From Virgibacillus_R byunsanensis (GTDB taxonomy: Bacteria > Bacillota > Bacilli > Bacillales > Amphibacillaceae), in contig NZ_JBHTKJ010000024.1 in NCBI RefSeq assembly GCF_042675965.1, forward strand, positions 5,661-69,660: DNA of 64,000 nucleotides, given 5' to 3'. Position numbers and translations under genes: made by a program. The notes below the pieces were generated by a model. The model saw nothing but the letters and a program-made list of their open reading frames with translations. It ran no database searches and was not told the origin of the DNA. Of this stretch, positions 17,387 through 25,385 are shown piece after piece. Positions within the stretch are counted from its first letter, which is position 1. Each line of letters starts with the position of its first letter.

Positions 17387-18796
17387 ATGGTAGTAGGAGA
17401 TTTTCCAATTGAGTTAGACACATTAATAGTAGGGTCTGGTCCTGGGGGATATGTAGCAGCTATAAGAGCAGCACAGTTAGGACAGAAAGTTACTATTGTA
17501 GACAAAGGTAATTTAGGTGGAGTGTGCTTGAATGTCGGTTGTATTCCTTCTAAGGCATTAATTCAAGCTGGTCACTTAACTGAGTATGCTCATGGTAATG
17601 AAGAATTGGGAATTAAAACGGAAAATGTATCTGTTGACTTTTCAAAGGTTCAAGAGTGGAAGGGCAGTGTTGTTAATAAGTTAACAACTGGTGTAGAAGG
17701 ACTTTTAAAGGGTAACAAAGCTGACATTGTTAAAGGTGAAGTTTATTTTGTAGATAAAAATACAGCTAAAGTTATGGATGAAAAAAACTCTCAAACATAT
17801 ACATTTAATAATTGCATTATAGCTACAGGCTCCACACCAATTGAAATTCCTAGCTTTAAATATTCTGATCGCGTTCTGGATTCAACGGGTGCACTTAATC
17901 TTGATGAAATTCCAGAAAAGATGGTTGTAATCGGTGGAGGATACATTGGAATTGAGTTAGGATCTGCATATGCTAACTTTGGAACCGAGGTAACGATCAT
18001 AGAAGGTACAAAAGATATTCTTGGCGGATTTGAAAAACAAATGACACAGCTTGTTAAAAAGCGTTTGAAGAAGAAAAACGTTAAAATTATTACTGAAGCA
18101 ATGGCAAAAGGTGTCGAAGAGTCCAAAGACGGTGTTAAAGTAAGCTATGAAGCTAAAGGTAAAGAGGAAACAATTGATGCTGATTATGTACTTGTAACAG
18201 TAGGTCGTAGTCCAAATACAAAAGAGATTGGCCTTGAGCAAGTTGGAATCGATGTTGACGATAAAGGACTTGTCAAAATTAACAAACAATGTCGTACAAA
18301 TATAGATAACATCTATGCTATCGGGGACATTGTAGACGGACCACCTCTTGCACACAAAGCTTCTTATGAAGGTAAAGTGGCTGCTGAAGCAATTAGTGGC
18401 GAAAAGTCAGAGATTGACTATATCGGAATTCCATTAGTAGTATTCTCTGATCCAGAACTTGCTTCTGTTGGATATAATGAAAAAGATGCTAAAGATGCAG
18501 GATATAAAGTGAAAGCTTCTAAATTCCCATTTGCAGCAAATGGCCGTGCATTATCATTAAACAATAGTGATGGTTTCTTAAAATTAATTACTAGAGAAGA
18601 AGATGGTCTTGTTATCGGTGCACAAATCGCAGGGCCAAACGCAAGTGACATGATTGCTGAATTAGGTTTAGCAATTGAAACTGGTATGACAGCTGAGGAC
18701 TTGGCGTTAACTATTCACGCACATCCAACGCTTGGAGAAATAACGATGGAAGCTGCTGAAGTAGCTATGGGTACTCCAATTCATATGATGAAATAA
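17387..18796 (+). CDS. pdhD: Dihydrolipoamide dehydrogenase (E3)
   Basis: FAD-dependent enzyme of 469 aa that reoxidises dihydrolipoamide and makes NADH. It has the FAD-binding GSGPGGYVAAIRAAQLG, the redox disulfide Cys47/Cys52 in GGVCLNVGCIPSK, the NAD-binding GGGYIGIELG and the C-terminal catalytic His-Glu in HAHPTLGE. It starts three bases after pdhC, with GGAGGCG as ribosome site. Last gene of the operon; two hairpins follow. Confidence 0.96.
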   Translation: MVVGDFPIELDTLIVGSGPGGYVAAIRAAQLGQKVTIVDKGNLGGVCLNVGCIPSKALIQAGHLTEYAHGNEELGIKTENVSVDFSKVQEWKGSVVNKLTTGVEGLLKGNKADIVKGEVYFVDKNTAKVMDEKNSQTYTFNNCIIATGSTPIEIPSFKYSDRVLDSTGALNLDEIPEKMVVIGGGYIGIELGSAYANFGTEVTIIEGTKDILGGFEKQMTQLVKKRLKKKNVKIITEAMAKGVEESKDGVKVSYEAKGKEETIDADYVLVTVGRSPNTKEIGLEQVGIDVDDKGLVKINKQCRTNIDNIYAIGDIVDGPPLAHKASYEGKVAAEAISGEKSEIDYIGIPLVVFSDPELASVGYNEKDAKDAGYKVKASKFPFAANGRALSLNNSDGFLKLITREEDGLVIGAQIAGPNASDMIAELGLAIETGMTAEDLALTIHAHPTLGEITMEAAEVAMGTPIHMMK

Positions 18797-18830
18797 AATT
18801 AGGGAGCCGCATGATTGTGGCTCCTTAATT
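18797..18830 (+). terminator. Hairpin just after pdhD
   Basis: A 12-bp stem AATTAGGGAGCC/GGCTCCTTAATT around GCATGATTGT, without a T-run; possibly an mRNA 3'-end stabiliser upstream of the true terminator. Confidence 0.5.
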
Positions 18831-18842
18831 CTGGAATTTATT

Positions 18843-18883
18843 AAAAAAGGCTAGACCACGTTAAAATGGTCTAGCCTTTTTTT
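18843..18883 (+). terminator. Intrinsic terminator of the pdh operon (bidirectional)
   Basis: A 16-bp stem AAAAAAGGCTAGACCA and its complement, followed by seven T. It is flanked by A-runs, so it also works on the minus strand. A family B repeat begins at the end of the T-run. Confidence 0.9.
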
Positions 18884-18972
18884 AGCAGATAAGAAAGTAT
18901 AAAACTTTCTTATCTGCATAAGTGCAACTAGGTCATTCGCCATAAAGACTTGGCGAAAGCCAAGTCTTCTAA
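18884..18972 (+). repeat. Family B terminator-coupled repeat, copy B1
   Basis: Begins AGCAGATAAGAAAG right at the T-tract of the pdh terminator. Hairpin 1: GCAGATAAGAAAG/CTTTCTTATCTGC, 13 bp, loop TATAAAA. The link is ATAAGTGCAACTA. Hairpin 2: GACTTGGC-GAAA-GCCAAGTC, 8 bp with a GNRA-type loop. Ends TTCTAA. Compared with other copies, GTAGAT...ATCTAC has become GCAGAT...ATCTGC, a compensatory pair. Confidence 0.85.
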
Positions 18973-19205
18973 TAGTTTCAGGAAATTATAAAATTTGGAG
19001 CCTGTAGAAAATTTATTAACTGTTTGAGCGACGTACAGGACAAGGAAGGCTACGACGGCAAAACATCGCACGAAGAAAAAGCGAACTTTTTTTCAAGGAC
19101 GTACTAGTGCCGATGACGCCACAGGATAAGGAAAGCTTCCCTGAAAAAACAAAAAGTGCTTTTCTTTTCCAAGACCGTGGCGAACATAGCGCGCTTGTGC
19201 TTTGG
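18973..19205 (+). repeat. Family C intergenic repeat, copy 4 (long)
   Basis: Begins TAGTTTCAGGAAATTATAAA and contains TTTATTAACTGTTTGAGC. It has GACGTACAGGACAAGGAAGG and CATCGCACGAAGAAAAAGC blocks, shared with copy 5 at 37428 and partly with family A. Ends GCGCTTGTGCTTT. No gene lies in this spacer. Confidence 0.6.
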
Positions 19206-19212
19206 GTCGTAT

Positions 19213-20733
19213 TTATCTTTTCTTTTTTAGATCTATTTCTTTCGCCTCTTCTTTAAACGATTTTAGTAAGGAAAATATCATGAGTATGATGATGATGGCA
19301 AATGGGAAAGCGGCGATAATCGATGCCGTTTGTAATGCTCCTAATCCACCTTGCCATAATAATACTGCAGCTGCACTTGATTGGATTATTCCCCAAATAA
19401 ATTTCACTTTATTAGGTGGATATAAACTGCCGCCGGTTGTCTGCATTCCTAGTACAAAAGTTGCTGAATCGGCTGATGTTATAAAGAAGGTACTAATTAA
19501 TAGTATTGCAATGATTGACGTGAACGTACTTAAAGGAAATTGTTCTAAGACAGCAAATAATGCTGCTTCTGTACCTATATCATCTACATGCTGCATGATA
19601 TCTGCACCTTCAAAATATTCTAAGTTAATTGCTGATCCGCCAAATACGGAGAACCACAATGCACCAAAGATCGTCGGTACTAGTAAAACGCCAAGTACAA
19701 ATTCTCTGATTGTTCTTCCGCGTGATACACGCGCAATAAAGGTACCAACAAATGGCGCCCATGCAATCCACCATGCCCAATAGAAAATGGTCCAATCTTT
19801 AATCCATGTGTTATCTTGATTGAAAGGTGTCATCCTAAAACTCATGCTAGGTAGATTTTGAATATAACTACCAAATGTAGTAGTAAATAAATTCATGATG
19901 AAATTAGTTGGTCCCAAGAATAGCAAAAATAACATTAACGTTATGGCTAAAATAATATTAACGTTACTTAAGTACTTAATACCTCGATTAAGACCGGTCA
20001 TAGCAGAAATCATATATAAAACAGTTACGATCGCAATTAATACTAATTGCAACGTTATGGATTGATCAAGGTCTGTTATAAATGATATACCACCACTAAT
20101 TTGAATGGCACCAAATCCTAACGATGTTGCTACACCGAAAATCGTTGCAAATACTACAATAAAATCAATTAATGTACCCCATGGTCCCTTAACACGTTCA
20201 CCGAGTAAAGGTTCTAAAATAGCACTTACAACACCGGGTGATTGTTTTCTGAATTTAAAATAAGCCAGAGCTAAAGCAACAATTGCATAAATAGCCCAAG
20301 GGTGTAATCCCCAGTGGAAAAAGCTGTATTGCATAGCTGTTTTAGCTGTATCGCCAGTTGTTTCTTCTCCAAAAGGCGGTGAATGGTAATGAGATAAAGG
20401 TTCAGCTGCTCCCCAAAATACTAAACCAATCCCCATACCTGCACTAAATAACATGGCAAACCAAGTTATATAATTATACTCAGGCTCATCACCAGGTTTG
20501 CCAAGCTTTATATTTCCATATTTAGAAAATATTAAGTATATGGCAAATACCAAAAATGCAGAAGCACTTAACAGGTAAAACCAACCGAATTTATCCACTA
20601 TGAAAGTTTGAATAATACTCGTTACGTTATTCAAATTAGCTTCAGGTAGTATATCTTCTGGAATAATACCCCAGACAATAAATAAAATTGCTACAATTGC
20701 CGAAATATAAAATACGCGGGTTACTTTCTTCAT
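19213..20733 (-). CDS. BCCT-family osmolyte transporter (glycine betaine/choline/carnitine type)
   Basis: Sodium-coupled secondary transporter of 506 aa with about 12 transmembrane helices, bringing in compatible solutes such as glycine betaine. The substrate loop is GMGIGLVFWGAAEPLSHY. The family signature with its tryptophan box, FYWAWWIAWAPFVGTFIARV, then SRGRTIREF, is near residues 315-345. It is close in style to OpuD, but the exact substrate cannot be read off. ATG with AAAGGA upstream. It is not part of the B. subtilis pdhD-speA interval, so it is a lineage-specific insertion and fits a halotolerant host. Confidence 0.88.
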   Translation of the reverse strand: MKKVTRVFYISAIVAILFIVWGIIPEDILPEANLNNVTSIIQTFIVDKFGWFYLLSASAFLVFAIYLIFSKYGNIKLGKPGDEPEYNYITWFAMLFSAGMGIGLVFWGAAEPLSHYHSPPFGEETTGDTAKTAMQYSFFHWGLHPWAIYAIVALALAYFKFRKQSPGVVSAILEPLLGERVKGPWGTLIDFIVVFATIFGVATSLGFGAIQISGGISFITDLDQSITLQLVLIAIVTVLYMISAMTGLNRGIKYLSNVNIILAITLMLFLLFLGPTNFIMNLFTTTFGSYIQNLPSMSFRMTPFNQDNTWIKDWTIFYWAWWIAWAPFVGTFIARVSRGRTIREFVLGVLLVPTIFGALWFSVFGGSAINLEYFEGADIMQHVDDIGTEAALFAVLEQFPLSTFTSIIAILLISTFFITSADSATFVLGMQTTGGSLYPPNKVKFIWGIIQSSAAAVLLWQGGLGALQTASIIAAFPFAIIIILMIFSLLKSFKEEAKEIDLKKKR

Positions 20734-21018
20734 TAAGTCAAATCCTTTCTGATATCTTATTCAATAAAAGTACACATTTTTTTATACAACTTAGTATTTA
20801 AACACAACATTCTTTAATGTTCAAACTAAACATTCGACATCTTTTTTAGTATGTACTTACTATAACCTTTTTAAGGTTATATGATTCGACCGAATCTTTA
20901 TAGACTTCCTATTTTCTTACCCTTTCAGAAACGATTGTAAACAATCCATAAATATTTATGAATATGGTATAGTCAAATACAGCCTAATTTAGATATAATA
21001 TGACAAAGGTATTTTTTT
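20734..21018. other. Spacer between the BCCT gene and the NodB lipoprotein
   Basis: No gene seen. Very AT-rich, and it should hold the divergent promoters. Hexamers such as TATAAT-like text at 20995-21000 exist, but I cannot pair them with a confident -35. Confidence 0.4.
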
Positions 21019-21108
21019 AGTAGATAAGAAAGCCTAAAACTTTCTTATCTACATAAGTGCAACTAAGGCTTTGTCCATTAAGGCTTGGCGATAAGCCAAG
21101 TTTTCTAA
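21019..21108 (+). repeat. Family B repeat, copy B2, in the 5' region of the NodB gene
   Basis: AGTAGATAAGAAAG after seven T; perfect 13-bp hairpin 1; then ATAAGTGCAACTAAGG and a CTTGGC/GCCAAG stem with loop GATAA; ends TTTTCTAA. There is no gene terminator directly upstream of this copy, only the T-tract. It ends about 10 bp before the AGGAGGGG ribosome site of the next gene. Confidence 0.85.
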
Positions 21109-21129
21109 AAAACAACAGGAGGGGACATA

Positions 21130-21996
21130 TTGAAGAAGTATTTTTGGCTTTTAATAGTATTAATCTTTTTTACCGCATGTGGAAGTAATGAATCTACTGA
21201 AGAGATAGAGAAGGAAAACGTGAATTCAAGTGATCAGACAGAGGACGAGTTACAGGAAGAAAATGGGGATAGTCAACAAACCGATGATGAAGATCAAAAT
21301 GAGGAACCAGAAGAATACACGGAAGAAGAAACAATAGAAGCTAGATATAAAGTTAATGAAAATGCTACAGTTGTCCCACTGAATGATGAAATAAATGAGG
21401 AAGTTGTATTACTTACTATTGATGACGCACCTGATACATATGGGTTAGAAATGGCTAAAACACTTAAGAATCTGGATGTTAATGCAATTTTTTTCGTGAA
21501 CGGACATTTTATTGATACTCCTGAAGAGGAGGAAGCTCTACAAGAAATTTATGATATGGGTTTTGCTATAGGCAACCATACATTTAGCCACAAAAATTTA
21601 AAAAATATATCCCAAACAGAACAAACAGAAGAAATTGTTCATTTAAATGACAGGATAGAGGAGATTATAGGTGAACGTCCTTTATTTTTCCGTGCTCCAC
21701 ATGGTGTAAATACCGACCATTCCAATCAAGTTGCTGGTGAAGAAGGAATGGTAGTAATGAATTGGACTTATGGATATGATTATTTTGAACCATACATGGA
21801 CGTAGATAAATTGACAGAAGCAATGATTACTGGAGAAGGCCCAGAAGTAGATGTGCCGTATTCACTACTGAAGCCTGGTGCCAATTTATTAATGCACGCT
21901 AGAGAGTGGACAGCAGAAGCGCTAGAAGATATCGTTGTTGGCCTGCAGAATAAAGGGTATGAGATGGTTGACCCAAATTTAATAGAAACAAAGTAA
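21130..21996 (+). CDS. Polysaccharide deacetylase (NodB) lipoprotein
   Basis: Predicted lipoprotein of 288 aa: signal peptide with lipobox FTAC and lipidated Cys17, then a Glu/Asp/Gln-rich linker (about 20-75), then a NodB/CE4 deacetylase domain. Motif 1 is TIDDAP (Asp98, Asp99; usually TFDDGP), motif 2 is His150-Thr-Phe-Ser-His154 and motif 3 is RAPHG. Metal ligands are kept, so it is probably active on cell-wall glycans or another N-acetylated polymer. TTG start behind AGGAGGGG. It is not in the B. subtilis pdhD-speA interval. Confidence 0.85.
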   Translation: MKKYFWLLIVLIFFTACGSNESTEEIEKENVNSSDQTEDELQEENGDSQQTDDEDQNEEPEEYTEEETIEARYKVNENATVVPLNDEINEEVVLLTIDDAPDTYGLEMAKTLKNLDVNAIFFVNGHFIDTPEEEEALQEIYDMGFAIGNHTFSHKNLKNISQTEQTEEIVHLNDRIEEIIGERPLFFRAPHGVNTDHSNQVAGEEGMVVMNWTYGYDYFEPYMDVDKLTEAMITGEGPEVDVPYSLLKPGANLLMHAREWTAEALEDIVVGLQNKGYEMVDPNLIETK

Positions 21997-22004
21997 CATC
22001 CATG

Positions 22005-22036
22005 CAGTCAGCTAGGGAATAGCTGGCTGTTTTTTT
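22005..22036 (+). terminator. Intrinsic terminator after the NodB gene
   Basis: A 9-bp stem CAGTCAGCT/AGCTGGCTG (one G-U pair) and seven T. Family B copy B3 begins at the last T. Confidence 0.85.
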
Positions 22037-22118
22037 GGTAGATAAGAAAAATTTCTTATTTACATAAGTGCAACTAAGGCTTTCGCATTAAGGCTTGACT
22101 ATAAGCCAAATTTTCTAA
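22037..22118 (+). repeat. Family B repeat, copy B3 (hairpins decayed)
   Basis: GGTAGATAAGAAAAATTTCTTATTTAC keeps a shortened hairpin 1. ATAAGTGCAACTAAGGC is intact. The second hairpin reads GGCTTGACTATAAGCCAAA, with only GGCTT/AAGCC left. Ends TTTTCTAA. Confidence 0.8.
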
Positions 22119-22203
22119 AATTTCCTGAATAATGTATACTATTTCCTTATTTATGATCATTATTATCACGTTCTAAAAACAATAAAATAACATATATATT
22201 AAA

Positions 22204-22214
22204 TGTGTTATACT
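22204..22214 (+). promoter_or_regulatory. Putative CcpN site 1 upstream of SR1
   Basis: TGTGTTATACT fits the CcpN consensus TRTGHYATAYW at all 11 positions and lies just upstream of the -35. That consensus also resembles an extended -10, so the match alone is not proof. Confidence 0.5.
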
Positions 22215-22221
22215 TTTAATC

Positions 22222-22250
22222 TTGAAAATTGTAATGTAATACATTATAAT
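22222..22250 (+). promoter_or_regulatory. SigA promoter of the SR1 RNA
   Basis: TTGAAA (22222-22227), 17 bp, TATAAT (22245-22250), predicting a start near 22257. Confidence 0.75.
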
Positions 22251-22261
22251 AATGTTATACA
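22251..22261 (+). promoter_or_regulatory. Putative CcpN site 2 at the SR1 start
   Basis: AATGTTATACA matches 10 of 11 positions of TRTGHYATAYW and lies immediately after the -10, covering the start point, where CcpN would block RNA polymerase. CcpN repression of sr1 under glycolytic growth is established in B. subtilis. Confidence 0.5.
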
Positions 22262-22295
22262 GTTAATTAATTTTAATAAAAGGAGTTGGACCAGA

Positions 22296-22400
22296 ATGGG
22301 CACAATCGTATGTCAAGATTGCCAACAAGTTATCGAACATTATGATGAAGAAAAAGTAACTACCCTTTATGGAACCTGTCCTACTTGCAATGATAAATAA
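22296..22400 (+). CDS. sr1P: SR1P peptide, GapA-binding
   Basis: 34-residue peptide beginning MGTIVCQDCQQVIEHYDEEK and continuing VTTLYGTCPTC, the SR1P pattern with two CxxC pairs (Cys6/Cys9 and Cys28/Cys31). Known role in B. subtilis: SR1P binds glyceraldehyde-3-phosphate dehydrogenase GapA and promotes its contact with RNase J1, stabilising the gapA operon mRNA. RNase J1 itself is encoded at 9569. AAAGGAG lies ten bases before the ATG. It is slightly shorter at the C-terminus than the 39-aa B. subtilis peptide. Confidence 0.9.
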   Translation: MGTIVCQDCQQVIEHYDEEKVTTLYGTCPTCNDK

Positions 22401-22419
22401 TTTAAAATGATATAAAAAC

Positions 22420-22446
22420 GAAGCTGCATTGGCATAATGCAGCTTC
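22420..22446. terminator. Shared hairpin between SR1 and speA
   Basis: An 11-bp perfect stem GAAGCTGCATT/AATGCAGCTTC with a 5-nt loop. On the minus strand it is followed by GTTTTTATA, a good speA terminator; on the plus strand the tail (ATCTTATTT) is weaker. Confidence 0.8.
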
Positions 22447-22449
22447 ATC

Positions 22450-23922
22450 TTATTTAAAGGGCTTATGTTCTTTTATAACGTGAATGGTACTAAGTGTTTC
22501 ATCTTCAAGTCCCTGAACAGGTAATCCTGCATTAATGTTTTTGTTTATATATGCAATATTATCTTCTGTAATAATTTCACCAGGTATAAATATAGGAATT
22601 CCTGGTGGATAAACCATAATCGACTCTGCACTAATTCTTCCTGCTGAATTTTCAAATGGAATAGTTTGGGTTTCGGCATAGAAAGCATCTCTTGGTGTTA
22701 ATGCCAACAATGGTATGGAGGGGACAGTCACCTCTATTCTTTTTTCTTCCACCTGTTCTTTTTTGTTTTCAGAAAGATGTTTTAATGCAGACACAAGTTT
22801 TTCTATTGTATAGAAAGAATCTCCTGGTGTGATGACACATAATAGGTTATACAGATCTGATAATTCAACTTCTATTGCATAATTTTCGCGTAGCCAGACT
22901 TCTGCATCGTAACCAGAAATGCCTAATTCTTTTACAGAAATAATAAGTTTTGTTGTATCAATATCATAAATTGCCTCGCTACCAACTATCTCCTTCCCAA
23001 TACATGAGATGTGGGGGATGTTATTTATTTTGCTTCTAGCATGATCAGCAAGTTCAATAGCTTGTTCTATTAGTTCATTGCCTTTTGTTGCAAGTTGTTT
23101 TCTAGCAGCGTCGAGTGAAGCTAATAATATATAGGATGTTGACGTAGTGGTTAGCATAGACATAACCATTTGTATGCGTTCAGCAGCTATTAAATTGCCT
23201 TTTAAATTTAATACAGAGCTTTGTGTTAATGATCCTCCTAATTTATGCACACTAGTTGCTGCAAGGTCTGCACCTGCTTGCATAGCGGATAATGGGAGTT
23301 TGTCATGAAAATGAATGTGTATTCCGTGTGCTTCATCCACTAACACCGGAACATGATAAAGATGTGCGATAGAAACTATTTCCTCAAGGTCAGCTACCAC
23401 TCCAAAGTAGGTAGGATTAATAACTAAGACAGCCTTTGCATCTGGATGTGCTGTCAATGCATTTTTTACAGCTGAAGGCGTGATACCATGAGAAACACCT
23501 AACACATTATCAAGCTCTGGATGAATAAAGATAGGTGTAGCACCTGAAAAAATGATTGCCGAAGTAACTGATTTATGAACATTTCTAGGAACAATTATTT
23601 TGTCTCCTGGGTTGCATACACTTAATACCATTGTCATAATGGCACCGCTTGTTCCTTGAACAGAAAAATACGTGTGATCAGCACCAAAGGCTTCTGCTGC
23701 AAGATCTTGTGCCTCTTTAATAATTCCATGGGGGTGATGCAAATCATCTAATGGAGCAATATTAATTAAATCAATAGCAAACACATTGTCCCCGAGGAAT
23801 GCCCGGAATTCAGGTTCAGTTGCTCTTCCCTGCTTGTGACCAGGGATATGGAATTGGATAGGATTTTTTTTGATGTGAGCTAATAATCCAGAAAATAATG
23901 GAGTTTGGTATTGTTTGTCCAC
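22450..23922 (-). CDS. speA: Arginine decarboxylase SpeA (Orn/Lys/Arg decarboxylase family)
   Basis: PLP enzyme of 490 aa making agmatine from arginine, the first step to putrescine and spermidine. FHIPGHKQG is the conserved start, VQGTSGAIMTM the PLP-phosphate loop, VDEAHGIHIHFH the Asp that contacts the pyridine, and SVHKLGGSLTQ carries the Schiff-base lysine (about residue 226). Length equals B. subtilis SpeA. GTG start with GAGGTG upstream. It converges with SR1, sharing a terminator. Its arginine substrate links it loosely to SR1/AhrC regulation. Confidence 0.93.
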   Translation of the reverse strand: MDKQYQTPLFSGLLAHIKKNPIQFHIPGHKQGRATEPEFRAFLGDNVFAIDLINIAPLDDLHHPHGIIKEAQDLAAEAFGADHTYFSVQGTSGAIMTMVLSVCNPGDKIIVPRNVHKSVTSAIIFSGATPIFIHPELDNVLGVSHGITPSAVKNALTAHPDAKAVLVINPTYFGVVADLEEIVSIAHLYHVPVLVDEAHGIHIHFHDKLPLSAMQAGADLAATSVHKLGGSLTQSSVLNLKGNLIAAERIQMVMSMLTTTSTSYILLASLDAARKQLATKGNELIEQAIELADHARSKINNIPHISCIGKEIVGSEAIYDIDTTKLIISVKELGISGYDAEVWLRENYAIEVELSDLYNLLCVITPGDSFYTIEKLVSALKHLSENKKEQVEEKRIEVTVPSIPLLALTPRDAFYAETQTIPFENSAGRISAESIMVYPPGIPIFIPGEIITEDNIAYINKNINAGLPVQGLEDETLSTIHVIKEHKPFK

Positions 23923-24106
23923 TTAAAACACCTCGCTATAGAGAGCATAAAATAACTAATGTATTATAGCAAACTAATATAAGGAAAGCCAATAAGTATT
24001 TATGTTATGCGTTGTTAATTAAAAAATAATCTGTATTTCTAAAATTAGCCATATAACAGTTATACATGGTAGGATAAGATAAAAATAATGATGGGGGAGA
24101 GAATAG

Positions 24107-25063
24107 ATGAGTTGGCAAACGAGAGTTACAGATTTACTACATATTAAATATCCAATCATTCAAGGAGGGCTTGCATATCTAGCATATTCTGACCTTGCAG
24201 CTGCCGTTTCGAATGCAGGTGGATTAGGTCAAATAACTGCAATGAGTTTAGACAACCCAGACCAATTACGTAATGAAATTAAACGCGTAAAAACATTAAC
24301 AGATAAGCCATTCGGTGTTAATTTTGCAATTGGCCAACAAAGAAGACCATATGAGCATATGGTAGAAGTGGCAATTGAAGAAAAAGTTCCTGTTATTTCC
24401 GTTACAGGTGGAAATCCTAAAGGTGTATTGGATATGGTCAAGGACCATCCTATTAAAAAACTAGTACTTGTAGCTGCTAGAAGGCAAGCAGAGAAAGCTG
24501 AGGAACTAGGTGCAGATGCAGTTATGGTTGTTGGACAAGAAGGTGGAGGTCATTTAGGTCGGGGGGATATTGGAACATTTGTCTTAACACCTCAGGTTGT
24601 TGATCATGTATCCATTCCAGTTATTGCTTCTGGGGGTATTGTGGATGGCCGCGGAATGATGGCGGCACTTGCTTTGGGTGCAGAAGGAATAGAAATGGGT
24701 ACTAGGTTTATAGCAACAAAAGAATGTGTTGATGCTCATCCCAGCTATAAACAAGCAATTCTTGATGCCGATGAGAATGCTACAGTAGTAATTAAACGCT
24801 CACTCGGAACACCGGCAAGAGCTTTGAAAAATCCATGGACAGAACAAATCCTTCACATAGAGAAGAAAGAAGAGGGATATGAATCACTTAAGGGTTATAT
24901 AAGCGGTAATGCTAACAAGCGTTATATTTATGAAGGGAAAGAAACAGAAGGGTTTGGTTGGGCTGGGCAAGCTACAGCACGTATTCATGATTTGCCAACC
25001 GTTCAGGAACTAATTACTGCGATGATGGATGAAGCAGAAGAAATTAGACAAAGATGGAAGTAG
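24107..25063 (+). CDS. Nitronate monooxygenase (FMN-dependent)
   Basis: TIM-barrel flavoprotein of 318 aa in the nitronate monooxygenase/FabK superfamily, oxidising alkyl nitronates such as propionate 3-nitronate. IIQGGLAYLAYSDLAAAVSNAG is the N-terminal barrel strand. VVGQEGGGHLGRGD is the FMN phosphate region (with the His expected of the class) and IASGGIVDGRGMMAALALGAEG the standard-phosphate-binding motif. A FabK-type enoyl-ACP reductase is less likely from context, since no fab genes are nearby. GGGGGAGAG precedes the ATG; yktA follows 18 bp later, so they may be co-transcribed. Confidence 0.82.
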   Translation: MSWQTRVTDLLHIKYPIIQGGLAYLAYSDLAAAVSNAGGLGQITAMSLDNPDQLRNEIKRVKTLTDKPFGVNFAIGQQRRPYEHMVEVAIEEKVPVISVTGGNPKGVLDMVKDHPIKKLVLVAARRQAEKAEELGADAVMVVGQEGGGHLGRGDIGTFVLTPQVVDHVSIPVIASGGIVDGRGMMAALALGAEGIEMGTRFIATKECVDAHPSYKQAILDADENATVVIKRSLGTPARALKNPWTEQILHIEKKEEGYESLKGYISGNANKRYIYEGKETEGFGWAGQATARIHDLPTVQELITAMMDEAEEIRQRWK

Positions 25064-25081
25064 AAACAGAGGTGATTATCA

Positions 25082-25363
25082 ATGGATTATAACTATCCAA
25101 TTGATGAAACATGGTCAAAGGAAGAGATAATTGATGTGGTTAACTTTTTCTCTTTAATAGAGAAAGCTTACGAGGATAAAGTAAAACGTGATCAACTAAT
25201 TGCATCCTATAAAAGATTCAAACAAATTGTTCCATCCAAAAGTGAGGAAAAACAGCATTTCGCTTCATTTGAGAAAAATTCTGGTTATTCAAGCTACCGG
25301 GTGGTAAAAGAAGCAAAAGAAACAGAGCATGAATTTTTAAGCATGAATCAAGGTACCCGTTAA
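25082..25363 (+). CDS. yktA: UPF0223 family protein YktA
   Basis: 93-aa cytosolic helical protein of unknown function. The family start YPIDETWSKEEIIDVVNFF and the motif YKRFKQIVPSKSEEKQ are conserved. GAGGTG lies before the ATG. Position next to speA and yktB agrees with B. subtilis. Confidence 0.9.
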   Translation: MDYNYPIDETWSKEEIIDVVNFFSLIEKAYEDKVKRDQLIASYKRFKQIVPSKSEEKQHFASFEKNSGYSSYRVVKEAKETEHEFLSMNQGTR

Positions 25364-25384
25364 ACGTATACGGATACCTTTTTT
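25346..25384. terminator. Bidirectional terminator between yktA and yktB
   Basis: AAGGTACCCGT and ACGGATACCTT form an imperfect 11-bp stem with T-run on the plus side and A-run before it, serving two convergent genes. Confidence 0.75.
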
Positions 25385-25385
25385 A

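Larger units (their letters stand above)
22257..22446 (+). ncRNA. SR1 dual-function small RNA
   Basis: A transcript of about 190 nt from the promoter at 22222 to the hairpin at 22420-22446. It is called by its encoded peptide and by its position between pdhD and speA, where B. subtilis SR1 lies. SR1 acts both as a trans-acting RNA on ahrC mRNA and as the messenger for SR1P. Conservation of the ahrC-pairing region cannot be judged without the ahrC sequence. Confidence 0.75.

Noticed and set aside
19202..19783. 193-codon plus-strand frame opposite the BCCT gene
   Set aside because: It is antisense to a fully supported transporter with complete family motifs; such long shadow frames are common opposite membrane-protein genes.
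18884..22118. Regularly repeated hairpins considered as a CRISPR array
   Set aside because: Copies are kilobases apart with genes between them and no constant spacer length; they are dispersed repeats.
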